64,000 nucleotides of DNA from Pseudomonas mohnii. Its GTDB lineage: Bacteria; Pseudomonadota; Gammaproteobacteria; Pseudomonadales; Pseudomonadaceae. A model generated the notes under the pieces. That model was not told the DNA's origin. It saw only the letters and a program-made list of their open reading frames with translations, and did no database searches. Below are positions 1 to 8,892 of this stretch, in pieces; position 1 is the first letter of the stretch; every line of letters begins with the position of its first letter. A program made the position numbers and the translations under genes. Location of the stretch: the NCBI RefSeq assembly GCF_900105115.1, contig NZ_FNRV01000001.1:992001-1056000 (forward strand). Direction: 5' to 3'.

Positions 1-117
1 ACATCGAGATTGCGTTGGAATTTCAACTACACACCAACGCCACAATTTATTGGCGCCAACCATCAATACCTCAATGGCGACGTCGTGCCACAGCAATGGA
101 TTCAACAAGAGAGATAG
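1..117 (+). CDS. 3' end of an unidentified plus-strand gene (partial)
   Basis: Reading frame 1 is open from the first base to a TAG at 115-117 and gives 38 residues, rich in aromatics and polar residues (it includes RWNFNYTPTPQF and ends WIQQER). The composition looks like a real protein C-terminus and not like a shadow frame. The gene converges on the flippase gene, whose stop codon lies 6 nt further right, so the two run tail to tail. The fragment is too short to assign to a family. Its position at the edge of an exopolysaccharide locus makes a polysaccharide-related function possible, but that is inference only. Confidence 0.5.
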   Translation, partial: TSRLRWNFNYTPTPQFIGANHQYLNGDVVPQQWIQQER

Positions 118-123
118 ATCAAA

Positions 124-1500
124 TCAAAGCCACTTGGCAAGGCCCGTCAATAGCTCCCCGCACAAAGCCCCCACTGCAAGCATTGGCAACACCACAAGCT
201 CGCGCTTGAGGCTGAACAACCCCAAACGATAGTTCACGTAAAACACCAGGATAAGCGTCGGGAACGTATGCAGGGCGACCCCCCAGATCGCGTACTTGAC
301 CCCGCCAATGGCCAGCAGCAAAGGCACCAGCACCCACAATGAGACCACGCGAATAATGTTGTCCATGGCCTGGTATTTGGTGTGCCCCAAGGCAATCCAG
401 ATCTGATTCGCCACCATGTAGCGCATGGTGAAAAAGGAGAGTGAGAGGATCGCCAGCATGTCGCCGGCCTGGGCGTAACGCTCATCGTACAAAACCCTGA
501 TGAGCAGTGGGCTGCCCGTCAGGAACAGTCCGCAGAAAAACAGGCAGGCGAGATCGAACATCATTTTCAAGCGGAAGTACAACGCGTGGAGCCGTGCGGT
601 GTCATGGGTTCTTGAAGCCTCACTGAAGGCTGGCAGGGCCACCGCTCCGACTATCCTTTGCAACCCAAGCTGAACGGCTCCCAAAATCAGTACGGCGATA
701 GAGTAAACGCCCAGTTCGCTGGCCGTCATGCTGCCACCGAACCAGACACGGTCGCCGTACATGGCCAGCACGCCCACCGCCGATGACAACAAGATCCAGC
801 GACCAAAGCCGACCAATTCATCGAGCGCAGCACGTTCCCACCGTAGACGGTTGGACGGGCCCTCGAACCAGATATGCCCCAGCAACGTGTTGACCAGCGA
901 TTGCACCAGACCGGCAACCACCAGCGACCAGATGGACCGGGTGAGGTAACCGACCACCAGCATGACCAACAACCCGACGACCTGGGAGGCAAACTCGGTG
1001 AGTACCACTTTCTTTTGCTGGAAGGCGCGCACAGCCAGGTCGACTTTCGTCGACTGAAAACCAACGATGATTGCCGAGAAACCGGTCACCGCCAACACCA
1101 GCGGCAACTCGGGTGCGGCGTAGGTGGAATCGACCGCCCAAAGATTGAGGCTCTGTGCAAACCAGGCGAGGGCTGCGAGCGCAAGCGTCGAAGCGAAGAG
1201 GATAAAGCCACGCAGGATTTGCACGGTCCAGATGGTATTGAGAAACACCGGATCGTCGCCACGCGGGCTCTGAATGATGTTCTGGCGCAAGCCGACATCG
1301 GACAATAAATGCAGCACCAGCGAAACGGTGATGGCGATCAACATGATGCCGAACATCTCCGGCATCAGCAGACGGGCCATTATCAGGTTGCCGCCCAAGC
1401 GGAAGGCTTGTGACGTAACCAGAGCCCCCAGATTCCAGACCCCAGCAGAGATTGCTCGCCCACGAAGGCGGGATGATGGCGAGAAATCAGCTAGCGACAT
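124..1500 (-). CDS. Wzx-like polysaccharide flippase (MATE/MviN-type membrane protein)
   Basis: Predicted inner-membrane lipid-linked-oligosaccharide flippase of 458 residues. It has about a dozen hydrophobic segments and the family's opening pattern, a basic N-terminus followed by an SAGVWNLGALVTSQAFRLGG-type first helix and a LLMPEMFGIMLIA second helix. The chosen start at 1500 is preceded by CCGGAG at 9 nt. A longer in-frame ATG at 1554 has no such site, and its extra codons fall inside the repeated promoter-like element 1515-1573. It diverges from the polymerase-like gene at 1596. The role would be to move undecaprenyl-linked repeat units to the periplasm for polymerisation. Family assignment is firm at the superfamily level; the specific substrate is unknown. 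Confidence 0.85.
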   Translation of the reverse strand: MSLADFSPSSRLRGRAISAGVWNLGALVTSQAFRLGGNLIMARLLMPEMFGIMLIAITVSLVLHLLSDVGLRQNIIQSPRGDDPVFLNTIWTVQILRGFILFASTLALAALAWFAQSLNLWAVDSTYAAPELPLVLAVTGFSAIIVGFQSTKVDLAVRAFQQKKVVLTEFASQVVGLLVMLVVGYLTRSIWSLVVAGLVQSLVNTLLGHIWFEGPSNRLRWERAALDELVGFGRWILLSSAVGVLAMYGDRVWFGGSMTASELGVYSIAVLILGAVQLGLQRIVGAVALPAFSEASRTHDTARLHALYFRLKMMFDLACLFFCGLFLTGSPLLIRVLYDERYAQAGDMLAILSLSFFTMRYMVANQIWIALGHTKYQAMDNIIRVVSLWVLVPLLLAIGGVKYAIWGVALHTFPTLILVFYVNYRLGLFSLKRELVVLPMLAVGALCGELLTGLAKWL

Positions 1501-1514
1501 AACATCAACTCCGG

Positions 1515-1573
1515 ACTCAATGGCACGAAAGGTACTATAGTCGCATTTGGCCATTCCACTAGCCTTCGCTCAT
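1515..1573 (-). promoter_or_regulatory. Repeated promoter-like element, copy 1 (upstream of flippase)
   Basis: On the minus strand this ~59-nt stretch contains ATGGC, 8 nt, then ACTATAGTAC, and ends CATTGAGT. It matches 7637-7696 along its whole length with only scattered differences. The CTATAGT core resembles a -10 hexamer with C at -13, as favoured by RpoS/sigma-70. No TTGACA-like -35 sits 16-18 nt upstream, which suggests an activator or RpoS-type promoter. The flippase start codon is 14 nt downstream of the element. Confidence 0.55.
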
Positions 1574-1595
1574 CAATCAATAAGTCCAATCGCCC

Positions 1596-3122
1596 ATGCC
1601 TGAGCACTTACGAGCGTTAATCGTCATTCTGGTCCTTGCCGGCGTTGTTTTTTTCATGGCACGTCGGCCGGCAGAAGACCTGATCCCCGCCCGACACTTC
1701 ACGCGTCGGCGCAATCTGTGGTTCGCATTGACGCTACTGGCCTTTTTTGCGCACAGTTTCTGGCTGTACGCCGGCATCGCCGCGATCATTTTGACCGTCG
1801 CGCAGAAACGCGAACGCAACCCTGTCGCGCTGTTTTTCATGCTGCTGTTTCTCATGCCGCCATCGGGCGCGGAGATACCCGGCTTCGGCGTGGTCAACTA
1901 TTTCTTTGTCCTTAACCATGTTCGCCTGCTGGCGTTTTTTGTGCTGCTGCCGGCTTTCCTGGCGCTGCGCAGGCGACCGGACACAATCCCTTTCGGACGC
2001 ACCTGGCCCGACAAACTGTTGGCCGCCAACATCGTGCTGACAAGCCTGCTCTATTTGCGCGAAACGACCGTCACCGACGCGTTGCGCCAGACGCTCTATC
2101 TGTTCATCGAAGTGTTTCTGCCCTACTACGTTGCCAGCCGGGCGCTGAGGAACCTCAGCGACTTCAAGGACGCTCTGTTTGCATTTGTAGTCGCCGCCAT
2201 GGTGATGTCGCTTATTGGCCTCTTCGAATATTCCCGTAACTGGCTGCTCTACAGCGCACTGAACAATGCCTTGGGCATGCAATGGGATATGTCCACTTAC
2301 CTGACTCGCGGCGGCTCATTACGCGCCAGCGTCACCACCGGACAGGCCATTGCACTGGGCTTCGTCATCAGTGTGGCCAGCGGGCTGTACCTGTACTTGC
2401 AGGAAGATGTACGCAGTCGGCTGCAAAGAGGCCTGGGCGCACTGTTGCTCGCCGGCGGTCTGTACGCGCCGCTGTCGCGGGGGCCCTGGGTCGGTACCGC
2501 CGTCATGATCGTCGTGTTCATCGGCACCGGTCGCAAGGCCGTCAAACGCCTGATGCTGCTGGCGCTCGCCGGAGTTCTCGCCCTTCCGTTGCTGGCCGTC
2601 GTACCGGGCGGACAAAAAGTGCTCGATCTGCTTCCTTTCATCGGCACGGTAGAGGCCGAGAACATCACGTATCGGCAACAGTTGATCGATAACGCCATGA
2701 TCGTTATCCAGCGCAACCCCTGGCTGGGCTCATTCGATTACCGCAGCACACCGGAAATGCAGTCCTTGACCCAGGGCCAGGGGATCATCGATATCGTGAA
2801 CACCTATATCGGCATAGCCCTGTCGGTGGGATTGATTGGATTGACGCTGTTCGTGTGTTTTTTCGCCGCGGTTCTGCTTGGCATCCGCAAAGGAATGCGC
2901 TCGTTCTCCAACAAAGATGATGAGGCACGCCGACTTGGGCGTGCACTCCTGGCGACACTGGCCGGGATCCTGATCACCATCGTGACCGTCAGCAGTATCA
3001 CCGTCATCCCCGTGGTGTATTGGTCGATAGCCGGACTGGGCGTGGCTTACGCGCAAATGGCCCGCAGGCTCAGGCAGACCTCGACGGCGGTCTCGGCGAG
3101 CGCCCATCTCCAACTCAGGTAG
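1596..3122 (+). CDS. O-antigen ligase / Wzy-like polysaccharide polymerase
   Basis: An integral membrane protein of 508 residues with 11-13 hydrophobic helices. A large hydrophilic loop in the second half (about residues 335-400) is the layout of the O-antigen ligase/polymerase family. The segment LSRGPWVGTAVMIVVF is typical of the conserved helix before that loop. The expected role is polymerisation, or transfer of the glycan chain, in the periplasm. It is followed after 4 nt by the exported glycosidase gene, so the two are surely cotranscribed. No good Shine-Dalgarno is visible before ATG 1596. Whether it is a polymerase or a ligase cannot be decided from sequence; in exosortase-linked EPS loci the same family is annotated as a putative O-glycosylation ligase. 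Confidence 0.8.
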   Translation: MPEHLRALIVILVLAGVVFFMARRPAEDLIPARHFTRRRNLWFALTLLAFFAHSFWLYAGIAAIILTVAQKRERNPVALFFMLLFLMPPSGAEIPGFGVVNYFFVLNHVRLLAFFVLLPAFLALRRRPDTIPFGRTWPDKLLAANIVLTSLLYLRETTVTDALRQTLYLFIEVFLPYYVASRALRNLSDFKDALFAFVVAAMVMSLIGLFEYSRNWLLYSALNNALGMQWDMSTYLTRGGSLRASVTTGQAIALGFVISVASGLYLYLQEDVRSRLQRGLGALLLAGGLYAPLSRGPWVGTAVMIVVFIGTGRKAVKRLMLLALAGVLALPLLAVVPGGQKVLDLLPFIGTVEAENITYRQQLIDNAMIVIQRNPWLGSFDYRSTPEMQSLTQGQGIIDIVNTYIGIALSVGLIGLTLFVCFFAAVLLGIRKGMRSFSNKDDEARRLGRALLATLAGILITIVTVSSITVIPVVYWSIAGLGVAYAQMARRLRQTSTAVSASAHLQLR

Positions 3123-3126
3123 ACCC

Positions 3127-5787
3127 ATGATCCCATTGCTCCGACGTTCCCGGATACTGCTCGCGCTCCTGCTGTTTTTCGCTATCTGGCCGCTTCGTAC
3201 CTGGGCGTCGGGCTGGGTCGCCAGTGTGGACGAGCGCAACGGCCTGCCCACGCTGATGCGCGGTGGCAGCCCGGCGGTTACCACGACATTCTCGTTCTTC
3301 GGGAGGAGCTGGGACTGGACGTATCTGCAAACCGAATTCAAGACCAACGGACCTTATCGGTACACCCTCGCGGGTAAAAACACCGCGCTGGATTTCGACT
3401 TGAATGCGCAGATTCAGAAGCAAGGCCCGCAATCGTTGACCTGGAAGTTTGCCCTGGATGCTCGCAGCATGAAGTCGGACTTGTCCGGTGGCGGCATCGT
3501 CTTCAACTTCGACCCGTCACTGTTCGCGGGAGAAATGGGCCCGCCCACTTTGCTGCCCGACAACAGCGGCTGGTCCTGGGGCAATGCGCAAGGGCGACGC
3601 ATCGAAATGCGCTTCGAGCCCGCGCTGGCAGGCGTGTACTTTGAACCGGGCGATAAATCGGAGGTGCGTGCCTTTTTCTACAAGAACACGATCAAACCTG
3701 GCCGCCAGGAGTTCACCGCCACCTTGAGCGTTTCCGGCGATGTGGCGATCGGCCCCACCAGTAGCGAGCGCTTCGGACTGACGGACCCCAAGAGCTGGCC
3801 CACTGATAAGCTCGACTGGAAAACTTCGCCGGTCGATCTGTCCTTTCTCAATGCCGAGGAAAAGCCTGCCGGCAAGCGCGGATTCGTCAAAGCCTCCGGC
3901 GAGCAATTGCTATTCGCGGACAACACCCCGGCGCGCTTCTGGGGTACCAACCTGTCGGCCTATACGCTGTTCGGCACGCCAGACGATGCCATCAAGCAGC
4001 AGGCCAAACGGCTGTCCGCACTGGGTTTCAATCTTGTGCGATTGCATCACCATGACTCGCCGTGGGTGCTCCCGAATATCTTTGGCGACAGCCGGATCAC
4101 GCGCAGCACCCAGGAACTGAGCCCGCAGTCACTGAAAAAAATCGACTGGTGGATCAAGTGCCTGAAAGACGAAGGCATTTATGTGTGGCTCGATATGCAC
4201 GTCCAGCGAGCTCTTTTGGAAAAAGACAACATTTATGGCTTCGATGAATTGCCGAAAGAAGAGCAGAACTTTGCCTATCTCAAGGGCTATGCCTATGTGA
4301 ATCTCACCATTCAGAAAGCCATGAAGCGCTTTACCGAAGACTACCTGACCCATGTGAACCCCTACACCGGTCTGGCCTACAAAGACGACCCGGCGGTCGC
4401 CGCCGTACTGATCACCAACGAAAACGACCTCACCCACCACTTTGGCAACGCACTGTTGCCAGACAAGAACGTGCCGAAGCACAACAGCGTCTACATGGCA
4501 GAGGCCAAAGCCTTTGCCAACCAGCACAATCTATCCGCAGACCAGACCTGGCGCTCCTGGGAGCCTGGTCCCTCCAAGCTGTTCCTGAACGACCTGGAAC
4601 GACGTTTCAACGTCGATATGATCGAGCACCTGCGTGGCTTGGGGGTGAAAGTCCCCATCGCCACGACCAGCACCTGGGGCGGTAACAGCCTGAATTCCCT
4701 GCCCGCCCTTACCGTCGGCGACGTCATCGACGTCCACAGCTACGGAGGCGCTGGGCAGATAGAAAAAAACCCACTGTACAGCGACGGCATCGTGAACTGG
4801 ATCGCCGCCGGCCAGGTCGCGGGCAAACCCTTGACCGTCACCGAGTGGAACAACGAGCCCTTCCCGACCCCAGACCGTCACTCGCTGCCACTCTATATCG
4901 CCGGCACCGCCAGCCACCAAGGCTGGGATGCACTGATGCAATATGCCTACAGCCAGGAGCCACTGGGGGGCGAAGGGATGAGCGCCAGCAACTGGCACGC
5001 CTATAACGACCCCGCAATGCTGGCCACGCTGCCCGCCGCCGCCTTGCTGTATCGCCGCGCAGACGTTCGCGAAGCAACAACGACCTATGTCTTTGCGCCG
5101 ACGCCAGGCACCCTGTTCAACCAGATGATCACACCGGCCAACTCTGCTCTGCTGCGCACCGCCATGGAGAAAGGCAAGCTGGAAATCGCGATGCCGCAGA
5201 CGCCGGAATTGCCCTGGTTGCAACAGAGCGTTATCCCGAGCAATGCGCAGGTGTTTCATGACCCCGGGCAATCGCTGCTGGACGCCAATGCCAACGAATC
5301 GACGACCGACACGGGTGAACTCAAGCGCAACTGGAAACAAGGCGTCTACACCATCAATACGCCGCGCACCCAGGCCGCGACCGGCTGGATCGGCGGCGAG
5401 TCGATTAGCCTGGGCAACATTCAAGTTCAAGTGAAGACCCTCAACGCCAGCGTGGTGGTGCAAAGCCTGGATGAAGCACCTTTGGGCCGGTCGCAGAATT
5501 TGATGATATCCCTGGGCGCTCGGGCCATCCCCCAAGACAACGACAAAACACCTTTTTACGTTGAGCCCCTCGAGGGCACGCTGACCCTCCAGGCGCCGCA
5601 GGGTTTGACACTGTTCACTCAAGGCATCATGGGGCAAATGAAGAAGCTGCCCGCGACCTATGCCGATGGTCACTACAAGATCAAGTTCGACGGCTTGCAG
5701 GCGTCGAACTGGTTGTTTTTGAGAAAGGGCGACGCGAAGTCAAACCCTGTCGATACAGCCTCATCACCCTCCTCCACCCGCCAATAA
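3127..5787 (+). CDS. Exported GH5-like glycoside hydrolase of the EPS locus
   Basis: The 886-residue protein has an N-terminal signal peptide (basic MIPLLRRSR, then a hydrophobic stretch, cleavage near TWAS). A beta-rich N-terminal region of about 260 residues precedes a TIM-barrel glycosidase core that begins near FWGTNLSAY and GFNLVRLHHHD. The likely acid/base glutamate is in ITNEND (about residue 431) and the nucleophile in TVTEWNNEP (about 573), as in clan GH-A/GH5 enzymes. The C-terminal 230 residues look like beta-sandwich material. Many EPS loci carry a periplasmic glycosidase (PslG is an example) that trims polymer or releases chains, and that is the inferred role. The gene follows the polymerase after 4 nt. 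Confidence 0.75.
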   Translation: MIPLLRRSRILLALLLFFAIWPLRTWASGWVASVDERNGLPTLMRGGSPAVTTTFSFFGRSWDWTYLQTEFKTNGPYRYTLAGKNTALDFDLNAQIQKQGPQSLTWKFALDARSMKSDLSGGGIVFNFDPSLFAGEMGPPTLLPDNSGWSWGNAQGRRIEMRFEPALAGVYFEPGDKSEVRAFFYKNTIKPGRQEFTATLSVSGDVAIGPTSSERFGLTDPKSWPTDKLDWKTSPVDLSFLNAEEKPAGKRGFVKASGEQLLFADNTPARFWGTNLSAYTLFGTPDDAIKQQAKRLSALGFNLVRLHHHDSPWVLPNIFGDSRITRSTQELSPQSLKKIDWWIKCLKDEGIYVWLDMHVQRALLEKDNIYGFDELPKEEQNFAYLKGYAYVNLTIQKAMKRFTEDYLTHVNPYTGLAYKDDPAVAAVLITNENDLTHHFGNALLPDKNVPKHNSVYMAEAKAFANQHNLSADQTWRSWEPGPSKLFLNDLERRFNVDMIEHLRGLGVKVPIATTSTWGGNSLNSLPALTVGDVIDVHSYGGAGQIEKNPLYSDGIVNWIAAGQVAGKPLTVTEWNNEPFPTPDRHSLPLYIAGTASHQGWDALMQYAYSQEPLGGEGMSASNWHAYNDPAMLATLPAAALLYRRADVREATTTYVFAPTPGTLFNQMITPANSALLRTAMEKGKLEIAMPQTPELPWLQQSVIPSNAQVFHDPGQSLLDANANESTTDTGELKRNWKQGVYTINTPRTQAATGWIGGESISLGNIQVQVKTLNASVVVQSLDEAPLGRSQNLMISLGARAIPQDNDKTPFYVEPLEGTLTLQAPQGLTLFTQGIMGQMKKLPATYADGHYKIKFDGLQASNWLFLRKGDAKSNPVDTASSPSSTRQ

Positions 5788-5805
5788 TCGGCCAGTCGAC
5801 CTGGG

Positions 5806-5833
5806 TTGAACAACGCCTTGCGGCGTTGTTCAA
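5806..5833. terminator. Hairpin between convergent genes, likely bidirectional terminator
   Basis: A perfect 12-nt inverted repeat, TTGAACAACGCC / GGCGTTGTTCAA, with a TTGC loop. It sits between the stop of the glycosidase (5787) and the stop of the minus-strand transferase gene (5844). The T-run is poor, so termination is inferred from stem strength and position. Confidence 0.6.
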
Positions 5834-5843
5834 TCGGGACTAT

Positions 5844-7490
5844 TCAAAGGCTGTCAAAGTCAAACGATGGAACATAGCCTGCGCCGAGCAGATGTGGACA
5901 TTGAGACGGTATGAACTCATCACTTAACAAATCTTCCGAGCCTTTATACTTATCCGTGAAAACACCAGTGATATTTAAAAGAGTATGTGGAAAGGAAGAG
6001 ATGCTGACCTTCTGACTCTCCCTGTCCTTCAGCTTTGAAAGCTTCAGGGATTGATCACTTGTAATGTTGGGCGATGCCCAGATAAATGCCGACACCGAGA
6101 GATCATGTTTATTACCAATCCCATGCCCCACCAACCCTCGGCTGTCATCCATCATGTTCTCACCATGATCCGACGTATAAAATAGGACAGCCGCTTTTCC
6201 GCTTGACTCCAACGCACCAATAAACGCATTCAACAGCCAATCCGTATACAGGATAGTATTGTCATACTCGGCAGTCATTTTATCCTTCATGCTGTTTGTT
6301 GCAGGCTTGAACTGAGCGAAGCTGGCTGGGTATCGACGTGAATACTCGAAATGGCTCCCCTTGATATGAATAAATATGGCTTTCTTTTCCGTGTCTTTTT
6401 TCTGCAGTATTTTTTCATACTCCGAAATCAATGCACCGTCGTAACTCCTCTCAAAATATTGACGGTATTGAGCCTCTGCAGCGATGTTCGGAATGATTCC
6501 GCCAAAACTATCCACTTCCTGTGCTGACAACCAATACGTCATGTACCCGGCTGCACGATAGATACCCACCAATGATTTGGTCGACGCAATAGTGTCCCAC
6601 TCCGATATGGGGTCAAGGCTCAGCATTGAAGGAACCGCGTACGACGTATAGGGGGCTGTCGTACACATATTTTTGAATTTGAAAATCCCCGCCTGTTTGT
6701 CGAGATGGGGGGTCGTTTGCTTGTCATAGCCATAGAGCGACCAGCTGTGCGGCCGTGACGACTCACCAATCACGAACACCACGGTGTCAATATTCGACTG
6801 ATCCGACTGGCTGGTGATGTTCACTTCATGTTCTCGACGTCGCTGGATAAATCTCTCCGAGTTCGAATACAAGTCTGCAGTCAGCCCCATTTGCGACAAA
6901 TAACCTATGGGTATGCTTTGATCTTTTGCCAGGAGATCCATGACCGCAGATTTCCCGAAAGAATTCATTTTGACGGTTTTATAAAAATACGCCCCATACC
7001 CCAGCAGCAAGGCGCTAAAGACCAAAAGAAAAATACCGTTATTCCTGTACAGCTTGCGCTTGTACAGCCCTGCCAATCCCACCCCATAAAACACGATGAA
7101 TATCAGCAGAGCGATACTGATGGACCGCCAATAGGTCGGTAGAAAGTCGCTCGCCTCCTTGTAATTGGTCAACCCAACAAACACGTAAGCCGCTGTCAAT
7201 CTCGAGTTGAAATTCAAAACCAGAAAAAGATCAACAGTCGCGACCAAATAAAACGGCAGCAGAATGACGTGGACCCTGAATTGATTGGACGAAACAAACC
7301 GAATAGCCAAAAGCCATAACACCGACATGGCAATCGTGTAGAAAACCAGCAAATCAATTTTCGAATATCGATAACTCGTGATTAATTTAATGATCAGCGG
7401 TGACAGCAAAAAGGCCCAGAGCACCAGACTCGGCCATTCGGCCTTTAGCACCTTTAATGAGCATTCGGCAATTTTTGGGTTTCTTTTCAT
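5844..7490 (-). CDS. EptA/sulfatase-fold membrane phosphoethanolamine-type transferase
   Basis: 548 residues. Five hydrophobic helices occupy about residues 20-175, followed by a periplasmic alkaline-phosphatase-superfamily domain. FVIGESSRPHSWSLYGY (about 239-255) aligns with the EptA/OpgE nucleophile loop GETAR, here with Ser at 244 in place of the usual Thr. YTSDHGEN is the metal-binding DHGE motif and VGHGIGNKHD the second metal site. Family members move phosphoethanolamine, or a related phospho-group, onto lipid A or glycans. Decoration of the polysaccharide is inferred from location. The gene is clearly AT-richer than its neighbours (high forties in percent GC by eye), which suggests recent acquisition. 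Element 7637-7696 probably drives it. Confidence 0.75.
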   Translation of the reverse strand: MKRNPKIAECSLKVLKAEWPSLVLWAFLLSPLIIKLITSYRYSKIDLLVFYTIAMSVLWLLAIRFVSSNQFRVHVILLPFYLVATVDLFLVLNFNSRLTAAYVFVGLTNYKEASDFLPTYWRSISIALLIFIVFYGVGLAGLYKRKLYRNNGIFLLVFSALLLGYGAYFYKTVKMNSFGKSAVMDLLAKDQSIPIGYLSQMGLTADLYSNSERFIQRRREHEVNITSQSDQSNIDTVVFVIGESSRPHSWSLYGYDKQTTPHLDKQAGIFKFKNMCTTAPYTSYAVPSMLSLDPISEWDTIASTKSLVGIYRAAGYMTYWLSAQEVDSFGGIIPNIAAEAQYRQYFERSYDGALISEYEKILQKKDTEKKAIFIHIKGSHFEYSRRYPASFAQFKPATNSMKDKMTAEYDNTILYTDWLLNAFIGALESSGKAAVLFYTSDHGENMMDDSRGLVGHGIGNKHDLSVSAFIWASPNITSDQSLKLSKLKDRESQKVSISSFPHTLLNITGVFTDKYKGSEDLLSDEFIPSQCPHLLGAGYVPSFDFDSL

Positions 7491-7871
7491 TTTATAATTA
7501 TTCTCGTGGAATACTCACTTGCCGCCCCAAGGGAGATGTAATCAACGCCCTCAGGGCCTATGCCCCGAAGCAATCGCTCGCCTGGCCAGGCTGAACGATT
7601 GCAAGAAATCAATCAACAACTCAACAACAGGTGCGTACTCAATGACACAAAACGTACTATAGTCGCCTTTAGCCATTTCCATTCGCCGTCGCTCATACAA
7701 CCAGGCATTGGACCGGTTGTTTTTTGAGCAAGGCGTCACAGGGCAAAGCACGGCCAAACCCTGTCAATGCAACTCAACGGCTAAATTACCTAACATAATG
7801 CTCAATTGAAACGCGCTGACGTTCCAATCTGTGCTTGCATTGAAATAGTTTCCAGGAGTTCGGAGATCAGG
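7491..7871. other. Divergent intergenic region between transferase gene and galE
   Basis: About 380 nt without a convincing gene. It holds the second copy of the repeated promoter-like element on the minus strand. It leaves a ~145-nt leader before the transferase start, and the start-proximal part of that leader is AT-rich. The galE side shows no clear promoter hexamers; TCCAGGAGTTCGGAG lies just upstream of the galE ATG. Confidence 0.6.
7637..7696 (-). promoter_or_regulatory. Repeated promoter-like element, copy 2 (upstream of EptA-like gene)
   Basis: On the minus strand it reads ATGAGCGACGGC, then ATGGC, 8 nt, ACTATAGTAC, and ends CATTGAGT, closely matching 1515-1573. Both copies head minus-strand units of the polysaccharide locus. 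A short frame through it (MAKGDYSTF against MAKCDYSTF in copy 1) is an effect of the DNA repeat, not evidence of a protein. Confidence 0.55.
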
Positions 7872-8849
7872 ATGAAATTTTTGGTGGTGGGTGGCGCGGG
7901 CTATATCGGCTCACACATGGTCAAGCAACTTCTGGCCGCGGGCCACGATCTGGTGGTGGCCGACAACTTCTCAACGGGCCACCGCAGCGCATTGACGGGC
8001 GGGGAACTGGTTGAACTGGACATCGCTGATGTGCAGGCGCTGGACGCTCTGTTTGCGAAGCACCGTTTCGATGCCGTGTTCCACTTCGCTTCCTTTATAC
8101 AGGTGGGCGAATCCGTCACTGAACCTGCCAAGTATTATCAGAATAACTTCGCCGCCACGCTGACACTGCTGCAAGCCATGGTCCGTGCCGGGGTCAAACA
8201 TTTCATTTTCTCCTCGACCGCCGCCGTATATGGCAACCCGGTGTACGTACCCATTGACGAAGAACACCCCAAGGCCGCGATCAACCCGTACGGGCGCAGC
8301 AAGTGGATGGTGGAGCAAACGCTTGAAGATTTCGACCGTGCATACGGTCTCAAGTCGGTCTGCCTGCGCTACTTCAACGCCGCCGGGGCAGATCCTGAAG
8401 GACAGTTGGGTGAACGCCATGAGCCGGAAACCCATCTGCTGCCACTGATCCTGCAAGCCGCCTCGGGCCGGCGCACATCGATCACCGTCTATGGCCGTGA
8501 TTACGACACCCCTGACGGCACGTGCATTCGCGACTATGTCCACGTTACCGATCTCGTCGCCGCTCACGCACTGGCCGTGGATTACCTACTGGAGGGGGGA
8601 GCCAGCACCGCGTTCAACCTCGGCAACGGTCTGGGTTTCTCGGTGCAACAAGTGATCGACACCGCGCGCCGGGTGACCGGCCAGGATATCTGCGTCAACG
8701 ATGCACCACGCCGTGCCGGCGATCCACCACGTCTTGTGGCCGATCCGGGACGGGCCAATACCCTGCTGGGCTGGACACCGAGATTTGCCACGCTTGAGCA
8801 GATTGTGACGCACGCCTGGAACTGGGAGCGCAAGCATCCCTGGCATTGA
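7872..8849 (+). CDS. galE: UDP-glucose 4-epimerase
   Basis: A short-chain dehydrogenase-type epimerase of 325 residues, the usual GalE size. The N-terminus MKFLVVGGAGYIGSHMV is the NAD-binding GxxGxxG motif. FSSTAAVYG and the catalytic pair in YGRSK are present, as is the substrate-binding LRYFNAAGAD segment. The start at 7872 has AGGAG/CGGAG upstream; an earlier in-frame codon at 7806 would add 22 unrelated residues. It interconverts UDP-glucose and UDP-galactose (or the N-acetyl forms) and so would supply a nucleotide sugar for the surrounding polysaccharide locus. It is the only precursor-supply gene of that locus in the window. Confidence 0.92.
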   Translation: MKFLVVGGAGYIGSHMVKQLLAAGHDLVVADNFSTGHRSALTGGELVELDIADVQALDALFAKHRFDAVFHFASFIQVGESVTEPAKYYQNNFAATLTLLQAMVRAGVKHFIFSSTAAVYGNPVYVPIDEEHPKAAINPYGRSKWMVEQTLEDFDRAYGLKSVCLRYFNAAGADPEGQLGERHEPETHLLPLILQAASGRRTSITVYGRDYDTPDGTCIRDYVHVTDLVAAHALAVDYLLEGGASTAFNLGNGLGFSVQQVIDTARRVTGQDICVNDAPRRAGDPPRLVADPGRANTLLGWTPRFATLEQIVTHAWNWERKHPWH

Positions 8850-8892
8850 AAGCAGGCGCTGACGTAAAACGCCGAGCGCCTGAAGATGAGCG

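Noticed and set aside
4531..5673. 380-codon minus-strand frame opposite the glycosidase
   Set aside because: Antisense shadow; the sense strand carries a coherent GH5-like core with catalytic motifs.
7551..7757. 68-codon minus-strand frame starting near MEMAKGDYSTF, similar to the N-terminal extension of the flippase frame
   Set aside because: The similarity comes from the repeated promoter-like DNA element; both frames diverge right after it, so it is not a protein family.
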